From Plasmodiophora brassicae (Eukaryota; Endomyxa: Phytomyxea; Phytomyxea; Plasmodiophorida): a stretch of 64,000 bases of DNA. Under the pieces are notes generated by a model, which worked only from the letters and a program-made list of their open reading frames with translations, made no database searches and was not told the origin of the DNA. Location: the NCBI GenBank assembly GCA_036867785.1, contig CP145411.1:1791649-1855648 (forward strand), written 5' to 3'. Below, piece after piece: positions 44,029 through 56,059 of the stretch (its first letter is position 1; each line of letters starts with the position of its first letter). Both the position numbers and the translations under genes were made by a program.

Positions 44029-46532
44029 ATGTCGGGCACGGCGCTCCTGGTCGTCGTGGTGGCGCTTGCCGGATCGACGCTGGGCAAGTTCGTCTGCCCC
44101 GGGAAGAATGCAGACCCGTGCGCGTCGACCAAACCAGGATGGAACTGGACGTGCTGTGCGACACACCCGTGCCCGGGTACGTACCCGCCGGGGACGAAGT
44201 ACATCGATATAGCGCTGGCTGCGCAGTGGGACACGACGACGGGCGAGATCTTCCTGTACCAGCACGCGGTCGACCTCGTCAACAGCGACCCGACGTGGTT
44301 CCCGGGCGAAATCGTGCGCCTGCACCCGGTCAACACGCATTACACCCACGCTGGTGCCATCAATTCGTTCGGTTGCGACCTGCTCAACGACGACGGTTCG
44401 GTGCTGAGCCCCCCGAAGATCCAGGTCCTGATCGGCGACGTGTACAGCCTGGAATGCGCCGAGGTCGGCATCGTTGCCAACGTTCTCGATATTCCGATGC
44501 TGTCGGGGACGGCGGGGTCCGACGCCCTGTCCGACAAGACGCTCTACCGGACGTTCAGTCGCACGGTGGCGCCGACCGTCTACCAGAGCCGCGCCATCGC
44601 CCAGCTGATGGAATACTTTGGCTGGGACCACATCGGCATCTTCTCCGAGGCCGACGCCTATTCCGCCGGCCTGCGCGACGCCATCATGACCAACTGTCGC
44701 GCCCGAGGCATCACCGTGCTGGCCACCGAAACCCTCGACGTCAACAGCGACGGGACCGCCGAACTCACCCGGATTCGCGACAGCGGCGCGCGCATCATCT
44801 TCCTGAGCCTGATCCTGTGGGACGACAACCTATACAACATCATCGACCGCCTCGGCATGAACAACCGCAAGTACCTGTTCCTCGGGCCGCACTCCTGGAT
44901 CGCCGCGCCCTCGAAGCATGTCCCGGTCGGGTCCACCGGCACTATCCTCTACACCGACTCGGAGAACGAGATCTGGAAGAACCTGTCCAAGTTCTGGGCC
45001 GATGCCTATGCGCGCGATCCGAATCTGACCTGGAAGTACCCGACGATTCCGATGTCGGCGCCGGCGCTCTGGGACGTAAGTGCGGCGCCGGGGAGGACCC
45101 GCCGAAACGATCGTTCGCGGCTGCTGACGACGTCTGCCTGCTGTTGACAGGCGATGTGGTTGGCGTTCCGCGCGATCAAGAACGTGTCGGATTCCGGGCT
45201 GCCGCGCACGGGGACCAACATCGTGAACGCGATCCGGACGCAGCACTTCTACGGGGCCAGCGGCCCCATCCAGTTGCTGCCCAATGGCGACCGCATCACG
45301 CCGTACAACCTGATGAACTACGACGGCGTGTCGTGGCGGCACATGGGGTACATCAACGACGGCGGCATTGATTTCAGGCGGCACGATTTCGTGTTTGGCG
45401 GCAACCGCACCGACGTGCCGCCATCGCAGGCCAGCGTCAACGCGCTGCGAATTGCGGCGTCGACGGCTACGGCCGTGACGTTCATTGTTATGGGCGCCAT
45501 TGTCGTCATAGCCGCTGCCACCCTGCTTGCCTTCAACGTCTACAATCGCGACGTCCTGTTCATCAAGATGTCCAGCCCGCGTACGCCCTGCATCTCGCTG
45601 GCGGGATCGTGTGCGCTGATTGGGTCCCGTCTGTCGCTTAGATCTGAACAGCGTCATCCTGCTGGGGACAATCGTTGCCGCTGTCTACATGATCGCGTCG
45701 GCCGCTGCTGAATTCACGGCAGACACACGGGCGTTCAACAGCCTCTGCTCGCTGCGCCTCGTCTGCCTCGTCATTGGGTTCACATTGTCGTTCGGAGCGC
45801 TGTTTGCGAAGACGTACCGCGTGGCGCGTATCTTCGGCCAGAAGCAGATGAAGGTACGGACACTGCTTCGATAGGATTCCTGCCAGCAATACTATTATCT
45901 GATCGACACGTGGTTTAGGTCGTCCGCATTCATACCGCGACCCTGTTCTTCTATGTCGGCGTCCTGCTCGTCGCCGATGTCATCCTGCTGTCCGTCTGGT
46001 CCGGCGTTGACCCGTTGCATCGTGTCGACGTCCTGCTCAAGTCGTACGCGGCGCCGCCCCCGCTCTCCGACGATGTCATCATTCAGCCCTACGTCATGAC
46101 CTGCTCGTCCTCCAACGCCTCTGTTTTCTCCTACATCTTTTACGCCTACAAAGGTGCCCTCATCCTTATGGGTGCCCTGCTGGCTTTCAAGACCTACCAC
46201 GTGAACATTCCAGCACTGAAGTCAGTCGAGTGCGCTTCCTTGGCACCGGTCCCGCCATTCTAACCGACCGTTGTGCAGTGACTCGAAACAGGTCCCGGCG
46301 TCGCGGATGAGTACTCATGTCGGTACTGAGTGGATCGCAGATTGGTTTGGCGATATACGTCTGCACAGTCCTGGCCGGCGTAGTCGTCCCGGTGCTATCG
46401 ACCCTGAAACCTGAGCAGGTCGACACGTCCCTGTCCATGTCGTCCGGATGCGTTCTGGCCTGCGCAGTCGGCCTGCTTACGCTGATCTTCGCGGGCAAGG
46501 TCGTCGCAATCTGGTACATACGTGGAGGATAG
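44029..46532 (+). CDS. Class C (GABA-B-like) G-protein-coupled receptor B
   Basis: Five exons (44029-45075, 45151-45580, 45642-45853, 45919-46220, 46331-46532), ~730 aa, phases consistent; introns 75, 61, 65 and 110 nt. Signal peptide MSGTALLVVVVALAGSTLG. The ectodomain has the same Cys-start as receptor A (TCCATHPCPGTYPPG), then IQVLIGDVYSLECAEVG, DIPMLSGTAGSDALSD, FGWDHIGIFSEA, RIIFLSLILWD. The 7TM reads FIVMGAIVVIAAATLLAF, then SSPHLNSVILLGTIVAAVY, GFTLSFGALFAKTYRVARIF and NGSQIGLAIYVCTVLAGVV, matching GABA-B (..fGamFaKtwRv..; N.S.yIg.aIY). The first ATG is 190 bp from receptor A's, head to head. The last intron's acceptor is less certain. Confidence 0.9.
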
Positions 46533-49470
46533 ATGTTTCCAGGGTGTCATTTCATGCTGCGCTGACCAGGAACGGCGATGCGAACCTGCTGACACATACG
46601 CAAGGCACGAAGAACACGGTCTTGAAATCGGCGCGTTCTGGCCTAGGACGCATGCAGGGACCAAAGGCATCAGGCACTATCGAGAAACGCGCCCCGGTCA
46701 TCTAAGCCATCATCACGTGGTCTCTTTCGTGGTCTACCCCGTTTCGGCGCTCCTCGACAAAATAAAGTTGTATTGGTGACATCAGGCAGCGAGTGTTGGT
46801 ACCAGAGGTCGCCGAGTGGTACACTTTGCTGATGCTCCTGGGCGCGCCCCCTGGTTGTTCGGGTCGCTCCCCAGCGGGTCGGTGTCCAGAGGGGCACGGC
46901 CGCAGAATGACGCCAGTGCAGAGATGGCGATTGGTTCGCCAGACAGGCAGCGGGCCTTGGCGGTCTCGACAACGATGCATGCCCGACGCGTTCATCCGCC
47001 GTTACTGCTGTTCAGTGAGCACCTCACGTGCGCCCTCTTGGATTCGGACCCAGACGCGGTCGTCTGGGAGCTGCGTCGCCGGCGGCGGGAACAGGCGCGC
47101 TGGGACGTTTAGCTGAACGAACCATGCCCAGGTCAGCGTTCTTCGATCGATAACCGACGTTCATCCAAGGCGTGATTACAAGGTGTTGATTGCGAGATGG
47201 GGCCACCGTCAGCTGAAACCAAAGATATCGTTTGGAAAGTGAAGTAAAAATTAGAGGCAACTTGGCCGTTTTCGTTGTCACATATGTGCCACCGTTCTTC
47301 TCGTATCGCGAAGAATGTAGAGCTGGTAGGGCAGATTTGTTGATTTCACGAAATTAAGTCTGAACTCCGTGGAGAGCGCAAAATGCCGCGCGTGACCTCG
47401 TTTGGCGCTGCCGGTGAACCCTGGGATGGCGTCGCCTGGCGTCTCGTTCTCCAGCAGACCTGCGCCCTGATGATGAACCATGGCTAGACCGTGCGCTTAA
47501 TCACTTCCGCCTGTCCTGTCAGGGTCAGGGCGCAGTGCATCGGCGCCGGCAGCACATGATCCGGCGGCGGCACACGACGTCTGAGACGCGTTGCCGCATC
47601 TGATCATCCATGCGAGCCCTGGCGTCCGCTGAACTGCGCCTGTCATCAACAAATTCAGCGTCCTGTCTATGGCTCGAACAATCACATCTTTCGGGTCAGG
47701 CCATGCGTTAATCTTCGGCAATCCGTGGCACGGCACTGATTGTCTGTGTCGCCGACGTTTCAGCACAACTGTACGCAGCCGTCCAATGAAGGCGGACGCC
47801 GGGCAACGTGGAGCAGGCGCCACGGAACGTGGTGGATGATTGCGGCGCGACTGACGACCCGGCGACGCTGCCGGTCGCCAACGCCGCCCACTGCATCGTC
47901 GCACAGGGCCGCCCGCCATGCCGCAGCAGTCGTCCTGCCTACCTATGTAGGCGCGGAGGGACCCGCGTCGCGCCGACCTGCTCATCAGCTTAGGGTTCTG
48001 CCGGCATATCGCGACAAACAGAACCGCTCATTACAAGCCGACCAGGTCGACACTCGCGCGTCGGCCTGGTGTGCTTGTATTGACCGGTTCTGCTTGTCGC
48101 CATATGCCGGCAGGGATGGCGGCGGGTAGTCGCCGACCACCGGCACGGTCCAACGGACCGACTACGACCACAACAAGTCCTGCTGGACGCCTGCAGTCGC
48201 GACCGACCTGCCTGTTCGGTCGCTCTGCACCTCCAGGACAGGTACGAGTCGTCGCCTGATGCACTGGCGCCCAGGCCCTCTAACACCTGCTGTACAGGAC
48301 ACGCCAGCCGTCGCCTGTCCAGCACGAGCACGTGCAGGACAGCAGTCGTCCTGCCTAGGCGGGCGGGGCCATCATCACGTCTACCTGCCCTCAGCTGATT
48401 GGCGGTGCCCTGACCGCACGCCGATCGCTGCGCGCCCCTGTCCTTCTGACGGGCTGACCAACCAAGGGCGCCACCAAGCTCCCCATCTGTCTGGTGAGCT
48501 TCGCTTGCCTGCCCTGCAGGTCGTCGCGCAGGGCGGCGGCGTCCAGCCCCCGTTGCCGCCGGTCGATTTGCGAACGCTTGCTTGCGGTCGACGACCGGCC
48601 GTTTCCGAAGCAATTCATATCATTCTCACGATCCGAACATGCCATTCACGTCGTTGCAAACCCTACCGTTTGGTGCGCCCTGACAAGTGACACATCCCGG
48701 TATGCCCGACGTCCTCGTGGCTGCTCTGCATCACGTACGACCGCCCCGGATCCGTTTCCAGGGACAGTCAAGGTGCGCGCCCATACAAAGTCGCGGCATG
48801 TAAATGCATTTAGCTACCCTGTGTTAAAACTAATCGGTTTCTTCCCGGCCACATATCCGCATCGTCGACCGAACTCGGGCATGTTGACTCAGCAGGCCTT
48901 GCGACGGACCTCCCCAAGGGGTCCCAGTTTCCCACCGACCAGGCGTCTGCTCAATCGACGCCACATCAGCTGGATTCCGATAGTACTGAAGCGTGTATTA
49001 TTCGAAGACAGTGCTGATGGACAGCTAGGCCTCCATAGTTTCCACGTTGACAATGACGCGCACGGTTTCCTTCCAAACGTCGCCGAACGCCCGGTAAACG
49101 GATTCCAGCAGCGCCTCCAGTGAGTCGTACACGATACGGCGCCTTGGCCTGCTGTTTTGGCCTCTTCTTCAACCAGGCCTGGAATCGATCCTTGTAACGC
49201 TATGGCTGTTGCCGAGCTGAGCAAAAGAACGGTCCAGGCTCTGCAGGCCATTGAATGTAGCCCAACGGCAAGAGGAAGGTTCCGCGACCGCCTGGGGAAG
49301 CACTTCAACCATTGCAGGTCCCATTGCAATCCCGGGGCCTCTAACATTTGCTGGACAGGACGCGACGACTTAGGGTGCGGGTCGGAGCGTCTAACGTCCC
49401 GACGACGCTGCCGATCGGCAATGCCGCCAATTGCAACTTCGTACAATGCCGCCCGATACTCGGTCGTCTC
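46533..49470. other. Start of gene-poor subtelomere; degenerate repeats
   Basis: No credible protein gene. After ~47.7 kb the DNA contains diverged copies of repeats found further right (for example 47880-48130 with a CATATGCCGGCAGGGATGGC block, and 48230-48360 with a GGTACGAGTCGTCGCCTGAT block). Open frames here are short and overlapping. Confidence 0.5.
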
Positions 49471-49479
49471 CGGCACCGC

Positions 49480-49975
49480 ATGGCGCAGGTCGTCGGCGCC
49501 CTGACGCGACTGCCGGTAATGCCTGCTCCCGCGCCGATTCGCCGCCGTCCAGCGACACGGGCCAGCGGAGCCACTACGACCACAACACGGGGTGCTGGTC
49601 GCCAGCCGACGTCCCCGACACGTCTGCGAGATCGCAATGCACCTCGAGGACCGTCGACGCCCTGACGCGCCTGCCGGCACTTCCTGCACCCGCGCCGACG
49701 TCGCCGCCGACCAGCGCCTCGGGTCAACGGACCCACTACGACCACGCACGGCGTGCTGGACGCCAGCCGATGTCCCCTTCAACACGTCTGCAAGATCGCA
49801 ATGCACCTCGAGGACCGTCGACGCCCTGACGCGCCTGCCTGCACTTCCTGCACCCGCGCCGACGTCGCCGCCGACCAGCGCCTGGGGTCACCGGACCCAC
49901 TACGACAACGAACGGCGTGCTGGACGCCAGCCGATGTCCCCGTCACGTCTGCGTGATCGCAGTGCACCTCCAGGA
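49480..49975 (+). repeat. Tandem array of ~164-bp units (three full plus partial)
   Basis: The block ATGCACCTCGAGGACCGTCG recurs at 49637 and 49801, and a diverged form at ~49962, so spacing is 164 and 161 bases. A diverged unit precedes at ~49498. Each unit also contains GGCGTGCTGGACGCCAGCCG. Related single units occur near 48200, 52550, 53450 and 56900. Confidence 0.8.
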
Positions 49976-50129
49976 CAGGTACGAGTCATCGTCTGCTGCA
50001 CAGTCGCCCAAGCCCTCTGACACGCTGGAACAGGACACGTCTTCCGTCGCCTGTGGTCGAAGCGGGCCTGGGAAAGTATCGTCCCAGCCTGCTGCTCAGC
50101 TGATGCGGCGCCCTGGTCGTCCGACGATC

Positions 50130-51060
50130 GCTGCAATCGGTTCTGCGCGCACCTGCCCTGCACCATGCGTCGATGACATCATGATGACGGCGTGCTGCTG
50201 ACCACTCAAGGGGCGTTGCCGACATCACCGTGTGCATTACGAGCGGTGCCTGCCTGCCTGCTCTTCGTTAATCGAGGCGGCGGCACCCTGCTGCAAGCCA
50301 TCGACGTCCCGCCGCCATCACTGCCGATCTTTCAACCAGAGCCGTTCCATACAAGCAGATGAGGTTGACACGGGCGGACGGGCCCCAACTGGCGCCGAAC
50401 GGCCGCGTTCGCTGCAGTTGGTGCCGGATGACGGACTGAGGACAGTGGCATCGCCCCCGTCTGCGTGGCTAAGACCAGACGAGCAGCGCGTGCATGTCGG
50501 GCGTCGCAACACGCACGTAGGATCGCTGATTGGGCCGACTTCCAGTAAACGCGGTTCAGTCCGTATGAGACCGCTCGAGCTCATTACCGCTGAGTTGTAC
50601 TTCAGTGTGCCGGTTTGGGAGGATATGATCCAGTTCTGTTTGTACTGCATAACGAGCGAGACAGCTCAATTTGGCTGTGGGTATGGGGTGGTTTACTGCG
50701 ATCGCACCGCGCTACATCTGTAGAACAGGAGACGGAAGACGCGCTGCCTGAGCACGCACGCTACATGCGCCTCGGGACAACGCTTCACGCGACCCGTATC
50801 GCAGATCGCCCAGCAACCATGGTCCTGCTTGACCCAGGACACGTAATGGCCTTCGTCGTGTCCAGCGACGTGGGCACCATCCCAGAGGTCCACAAGGCCG
50901 ACCAGCTCAAGGCGTCTGAGACTCGGACTACCGCCTGTGGCACGACATCCTGTGCAAAGGAGAAATCAGATATTCCAAGGTATCCATCCATGTTCGTTGT
51001 CGGGCCCTGCACCTAGCACCGTCGTCTTGCGGCGCGCCATGGTGACCACCTGGCCATCGC
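50130..51060. repeat. Subtelomeric repeat family A, copy 1
   Basis: Matches 62600-63655 along most of its length (shared blocks AAACGCGGTTCAGT, CTGAGTTGTACT, GACACGTAATGGCCTTCGTC). Shorter related copies lie at 54700-55282 and 55850-56456. The right half contains the broken USP-type gene. Confidence 0.7.
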
Positions 51061-51370
51061 AACCTCGCTCTCTGACGATTTGGATGGGATCTTGCCGCAC
51101 AAGCATCACCTGTCCCTGCACGACCTTCCCTTTCATCTGGCGCAAGGTCGTGCAGCGATGCTCCACACACCGGCCGGAATTGCACGGCCGTTCGGAGGAG
51201 CATCTTCTGCTGAGCGTCGTCGTGTGCTCGCTGACGAGCGCATCGGCGAGGGTCGTCCGGCTCCGCGAACCACCCAGCATAACAACCGGGAGCTCGCAGG
51301 GCGGGCGCTTCGAGGCATGGCCGCAGGTTGTGCACGTGTCGACGACGTGCTCAATGAACCCAACGATCAA
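50693..51370 (-). pseudogene. USP-type deubiquitinase C-terminal part, broken copy
   Basis: On the minus strand, DTCTTCGHASKRPPCELPVV and RCSSERPCNSGRC resemble the zinc-finger Cys pairs of USP deubiquitinases. Further on, VAGHDEGHYVSWVKQ and WAICDTGRV followed by RVFRLLFYRC match the USP His box (GHY...), the catalytic-Asp block and the ending LLFY. Compared with the intact homologous frame at 63249-63655, this copy has a one-base gain near 51000 and a loss near 50905 that shift frame. No Cys box is seen upstream, where a LINE-type reverse transcriptase remnant begins. USP enzymes remove ubiquitin from proteins. Either a decayed host gene or cargo of a retroelement. Confidence 0.65.
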
Positions 51371-51599
51371 TGATGAGGCAGGCGTCTGCCGTTCGATTTG
51401 CTACGCCATCGCACCGATACAGATCTTGCGCGCGTTGCCCGGCTGGGAACGTGTCTCCGGGCACGCCCCTTGGGTTCACCTCTACAACCAGGTCATGAAC
51501 CCACGTCTGGATCCGCAAGTGGCGCCCGATACGCTCGCTGACCTCATCGAGGTCGTCAGCAACGCTGACCGGGCGACGAGGTCGTTCGGTTTTTAGCCG

Positions 51600-52220
51600 C
51601 TTCTTGCCCCATCTGCTCCCCGAACGCATGCAGCGTCGTGTCGTCCGCGTACAATTGACAGGGCTCGGCTGGCCCGCGAGCATCGGGCATCGGTCGCCGA
51701 ACCTGTCGACGAGCTCCCTCGGCAGGTCGTCGATGAGTACGTTGAACAAGTCCGGCGACCCGATGGCGCCCTGGAACAGGCCGACCAGAGCGGGGATGCG
51801 GCGGGACCGCTGGCCATCCATGGCAATAATAAAGAAGCAGTCGTCAAAGAGCGCCTGGATGACGGCCAAGACTGGCGGCGGCACGCCCCGACCAACCAGT
51901 TTGTCGTAGACAAGCCGGCGGCGCGCGGTGTCATACGCCTTGCGCATGTCGAGCAGCACCTCGGTGACTGGGAGCTTCGCGTGCGCATAGAACGACGTCA
52001 GCTCATCGGCGCACCAGATGGCTTCTGGTACGCCGATGCCTCAGCGGAATCCGAACTGCAGCGGGTGCATGTCCAGACACCGGCGGCGTGCATATGGGCG
52101 AACAGGAAGGCCTCGAAGGCCTTGCGCAGGTGCGCCTGTAGAGCGATGCCCCTCCAGTTCGTGGCTCGGCTCGGGTCTGAGTTGGCAATAGGGAGCGGCA
52201 TGAGTAGACCCGTTTGACAG
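51600..52220 (-). mobile_element. Non-LTR (LINE-type) reverse transcriptase remnant
   Basis: Minus-strand segments give the RT fingers and palm in order: NWRGIALQAHLRKAFEAFLF (52190-52090), then LLDMRKAYDTARRRLVYDKL and VGLFQGAIGSPDLFNVLIDD (51960-51700), then YADDTTLHAFGEQM (~51640) in another frame. FxxG.QGa..SP.LFN and YADD are typical of non-LTR elements, not LTR types. At least two frame changes separate the pieces, no endonuclease domain or 3' tail was found, so it is a fragment. Confidence 0.75.
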
Positions 52221-52489
52221 GTGACAACGCGTGAAGCAAGAAGAAATCCGCACCAAAAATAGGCGCATGGCTGGATGCCCGATTCCGGGGCGCACGCGTG
52301 TCTGCGGATTGCGGAGGCTGCTTTTCCAGCGTCATCGACGAACTGCCATTTATGGGACCGTGCCGATCGAGCAGGTGCCATCTCCGTGGTGGGCGTCGTC
52401 AGCACGGCAGACGACCCGACGACGCTGCCGCCAACGCCGCGTACTGCGATATCGTACACTGCCGCCCGGTCGGCACCGTACGGCACAAG

Positions 52490-53620
52490 TGGTCCAGACC
52501 CAGATGCGCCTGCCTGCCCTGTCCGCTCGCGCCGACGTCGCCGCCGCCGAACCGAGGCACGGGTCAACACGACCGCTACGACCTCAATACGGCCTGCTGG
52601 ACGCCAGGCGACGTTTCCGACACGTCTGCGAGATCGTACTGTACCTTGACGATAGGTACAAGTCATCGCCTGCTGCACAGTCACGCAGGCCTTCTGACAC
52701 GCTGGACGTCACAGGTCTGCCGTCGAAGCGGGATGGGTACAACGTCGCGCAGGCCTGGTGACGCACTCGTCGTCCGACAATTGCTACGACTTGGCATGCC
52801 GCGCCCCAGCCCTGCACCATGCGCCGGTGGCTGGCTGTCCAGCCAGGGTCGTCGCCGACCTCCCTGTCTGCGCGTCGAGCGGTGCCTGCCTGCCTGCGCT
52901 GTGTCCGGCATCGCATGTCGCAAGTCCTCGACGTCCCGAGGCGCCTGACGACTGTTGCGACATCGTCGATGCATCCTTCAGGATGTCTGCAGATGCGCCG
53001 AACACTTCTGGGCGAACGCCATGCACTGGTACGGATTGTCGTCTAATGCAAAGGACCAGGTCCTCACACGTTCTGCACAGGACTCGCACCTCGCGTGTCG
53101 CCGACGACCTGTCGCGCCTGCTTGCCCTGCATGCGTCCTCGCCGTGGTCGTCATCGACCGGCGCCACCGGCAAACGCGGCCGCCTACGACCATAACAGGG
53201 CGCTGCTGGCCGCCTGTTCACCTCCTGGTCAGCGGCGTGTCGTCGCCCTGATTGCCCTAGCCACCGACGCCCGGATACGCCTTCCTGCCCCTGTTTGCGT
53301 CCATGTCGACGTCGCCGCCGACCATATCTGGACGGGCCAACTCATTCACGACGAAGACAACGCCCCTGCGACGCCGCCGCCACCCTAACACCACGGGTCA
53401 ATAGATCTACCACGACCGCGACACGTCCTGCAGGACGCCTGCTGACGCACCAGATACATGTGGCCGGACGCCCTGCACCTTCACGACAGGTACGAGTCGA
53501 CGCCTGACGATGCACGGGGTCCCGGGACATTTGACATTCTGGACAGGACTCGAGTGCCGTCGCCTATCCAGCACGAGGACCGGCAGCGCAGCAGGCATCA
53601 TGGCGATAACGCTGCTTTTC
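52490..53620. repeat. Degenerate subtelomeric repeats (family B units)
   Basis: Diverged versions of the 164-bp unit and neighbours (for example ACACGTCTGCGAGATCG near 52618, GGTACGAGTCGACGCCTGA near 53490, CACCTTCACGACAGGTACG near 53480). Many short frames, none gene-like. Confidence 0.55.
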
Positions 53621-54700
53621 TGCAAGGCGAAGGTCCATTAACCTGTTGCCTTTCGAACCGGCTGACATTCATGTCGTTACCGGCAGGCGCCAGCATTGCT
53701 GCTCAGAATCCAGGCGAGTTCGGAACCATCGTTGTTGCCGCGTCGGCCCCTGCTGGTACTGGTTACAGGATATGATTTTGGCGTTCCAGCCATCATTGCC
53801 ACCATTTCTTTACACCGTTCTATAGGAAATTGAAAATCACTGGCAGCAAGATTATTGTCGGTAGCCAAATGGCAGCCGGTGTCTCACAATTCGTATTCAA
53901 AGTACAAGAAGATGTAACTTGAAGAAAATTCACAAGTTGAACGGACCTCCGTGGCGCCCATAAAAATAGAGACATCGCCGGTACCGGTGACGATGCTGTG
54001 TCGGCACTGAATTGCCATAGCTGCCCAGCGATCGCATCCATGTTGTCCGGGGCAAGCCGTACTTGCGATCGGCGCGTGTTTGCGGCCGAATACAGATGGC
54101 GTTCCATAGCTGGGGACCGCCATATGGTGCGCGGACGTGGACCTGGCCTCCTGCGCACTGTTGTCAATACATTACTGCTCGCCACAACACTCCGCACTGT
54201 TTACGCCTTCAAGTGACTGCGGTACCTCGGCAATAAAGTCTATTGCCGAAGAGATGAACATTGTCAAAAGTGATTTCTCGTCTGGTATGTCCTGGCACCT
54301 GTCGTCCTTCATCGTTATGAAAAGGTGAGCAAGGCGCGACTTCGCTTTGTTTCCAACGTCCTGCCAGAAATCCGGTTGGTGAACAACAAATAAGTGAGCC
54401 TCATGGAGGTGCTGAGCCCTCTCAGGATCGTTCTCCAGCTGGGCCTTCAGCAGGCCCTCGCACACGTTGACAAACTCGGCATTGCCTTGTACGTGTTGAT
54501 TAGAAGAACAAAACGCTCTTGCCTCAGGAACACGGGTTTCAGCTGAAACAGGGGCGAGTCGGGCTAAAAATAGCGCCATCTGCACTATGAAGTCAGAGGG
54601 CTAAAATAGCGTCATCTGCCGCCGCCATTGTTTTCTGACGCCAACGGCCTACGAAGAGACCGTTTTGTGAGGTCGCCGAAATGCCAGCCGCTATGGGACG
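53621..54700. other. Lower-GC segment with one possible ORF
   Basis: Visibly less GC-rich than the rest of the subtelomere. It carries an open minus-strand frame at 54172-54579 and otherwise nothing recognised. Confidence 0.4.
54172..54579 (-). CDS. Hypothetical protein (~135 aa)
   Basis: Opens at an ATG (MALFLARLAPVSAETRVP) and continues with a helix-rich stretch (NAEFVNVCEGLLKAQLENDP, then HLHEAHLFVVHQPDFWQDVG and LLTMFISSAIDFIAEVPQS). Codon composition is less GC-rich than core genes. No family recognised. It may be a fragment of a mobile element or a small gene. Confidence 0.35.
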   Translation of the reverse strand: MALFLARLAPVSAETRVPEARAFCSSNQHVQGNAEFVNVCEGLLKAQLENDPERAQHLHEAHLFVVHQPDFWQDVGNKAKSRLAHLFITMKDDRCQDIPDEKSLLTMFISSAIDFIAEVPQSLEGVNSAECCGEQ

Positions 54701-54885
54701 AATCGGACTTTCCATGAGCGAGACGGCAACAGAACGGCGTCACATGTTCCATGCGTCGATGGCGTGCCCAACAAATCAAGGACGTCGCCGAGCTCCCCAT
54801 CTGCCTAGCAGGCAGCGCCTGCCTGCCGTTCATGTCGGCCAGTTGAGCGGCGTCGGTCGGCATGCGAATGCCGGCCTGCCGTCAA

Positions 54886-55282
54886 CGACCCGCCGCGATC
54901 CCTGCCGGCATATCGCCTCAGCCAGAACCGTTCACTACGAGCAGACCAGGTCGACACGCGCGTAAACCGATCCTGCAGGACATCGTGGTCTCGGACGGCG
55001 ACGAACGGCAACGTTCGCGGCGATCAGTGCAGGGCGCGGTGCCCGTCGCCAGTCGAGGGCACGGATATCGCCCCCGCATGCATGCCGACCAGGACAGCCA
55101 GGACCAGACGAGCATCGCAGGAAGGTCGGGGAACGAAGCACCCACGTGTGACAGATGCTGTCGCCCGATTCCCAGCAAACGGCACGCGTCCGCTGTCGCC
55201 AATGCGGGTTGGAGCGCCCCCGACCAGGACTGGGAAGGTGACAACCGCTCACCGATCTGGTTAGGCAGGTTGTTCGTTCATG
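54886..55282 (+). repeat. Exact 397-bp duplication, copy 1
   Basis: Identical by eye to 56060-56456, offset 1,174 bases, same orientation. Part of repeat family A. It ends with ATCTGGTTAGGCAGGTTGTT, of which a diverged copy recurs at ~55425. Confidence 0.9.
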
Positions 55283-56059
55283 TTCGTTGCGGTGGTGCAC
55301 CTAGTTGAAGTACTCCATAAATGCTGGTGCGGTGACGTTCACAGAAGCTCGTGGTGAAGGTCTTCGCGTGCTAACCGGCAGGTCAAATCCGAGGGTTTCC
55401 GAAAATAAGAAAATCATCGATCCAATCTGGTTGGGCAGATTGTGGTTCATGTTCGTCGCGGTGGTGCAGCAATCAGTTGTATTCCCTATCAGAATGGGGA
55501 TCAGGCGACGTACCCAAAGGCTCGTGAAGATCGTCCAGTGGTACATAGCTCCAAGGTCATGCTCCGCAGATAGGCGGCACGAGCGAACGGACCCAAGACG
55601 ACCACAAGGCATCCGGCTGGGCGCCTTCCGACGACCGCGACCTGCCTGCGATACCGTCATGCACGTTCATCACAGGTGCGAGCCGTTGTCTGATGCACAG
55701 GCGCCCAGGCTGACTATCCCGCTGGAAAGGACACGATACCGTGTGGCCTGACGTGTTCCGTCCAGCATGAGCACGTGCAGGCCAGCAGCCGCCCTGTCTA
55801 GGCGGGATGTGGCCAGCGTCGCGCCGACCAGCTTCTCCGCTCAGGCGGCGCCCTGGACGTCCTCCGACCACTGCAAGCGGTCGCACGCTCATGTCCTGCA
55901 CCATGCGTCGATGGCATGCCCAGCCAACCAAGGGCGTCGCCGACCTCCCTGTCTGCCTGGCAAGCAGCGCCTGTCTGCCCTTCAGGTCGGCCAGTTGAGC
56001 GGGGGCGCCCAGCGCCCGTTGTCGTTGGTCGACATGCGAACGCCGGCCTGTACCGTCAG

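Noticed and set aside
46816-47112. Open frame of ~98 codons after the receptor gene
   Set aside because: No start context, hydrophobic pattern or homology; overlapping frames are equally long.
49640-49970. CRISPR-like array from regular 164-bp spacing
   Set aside because: Unit is one long repeat with no short repeat/unique spacer pattern, and the genome is eukaryotic.
51600-52220. LTR retrotransposon or retrovirus-type reverse transcriptase
   Set aside because: YADD and QGA..SP.LFN are non-LTR features; no protease, integrase or long terminal repeats were seen.
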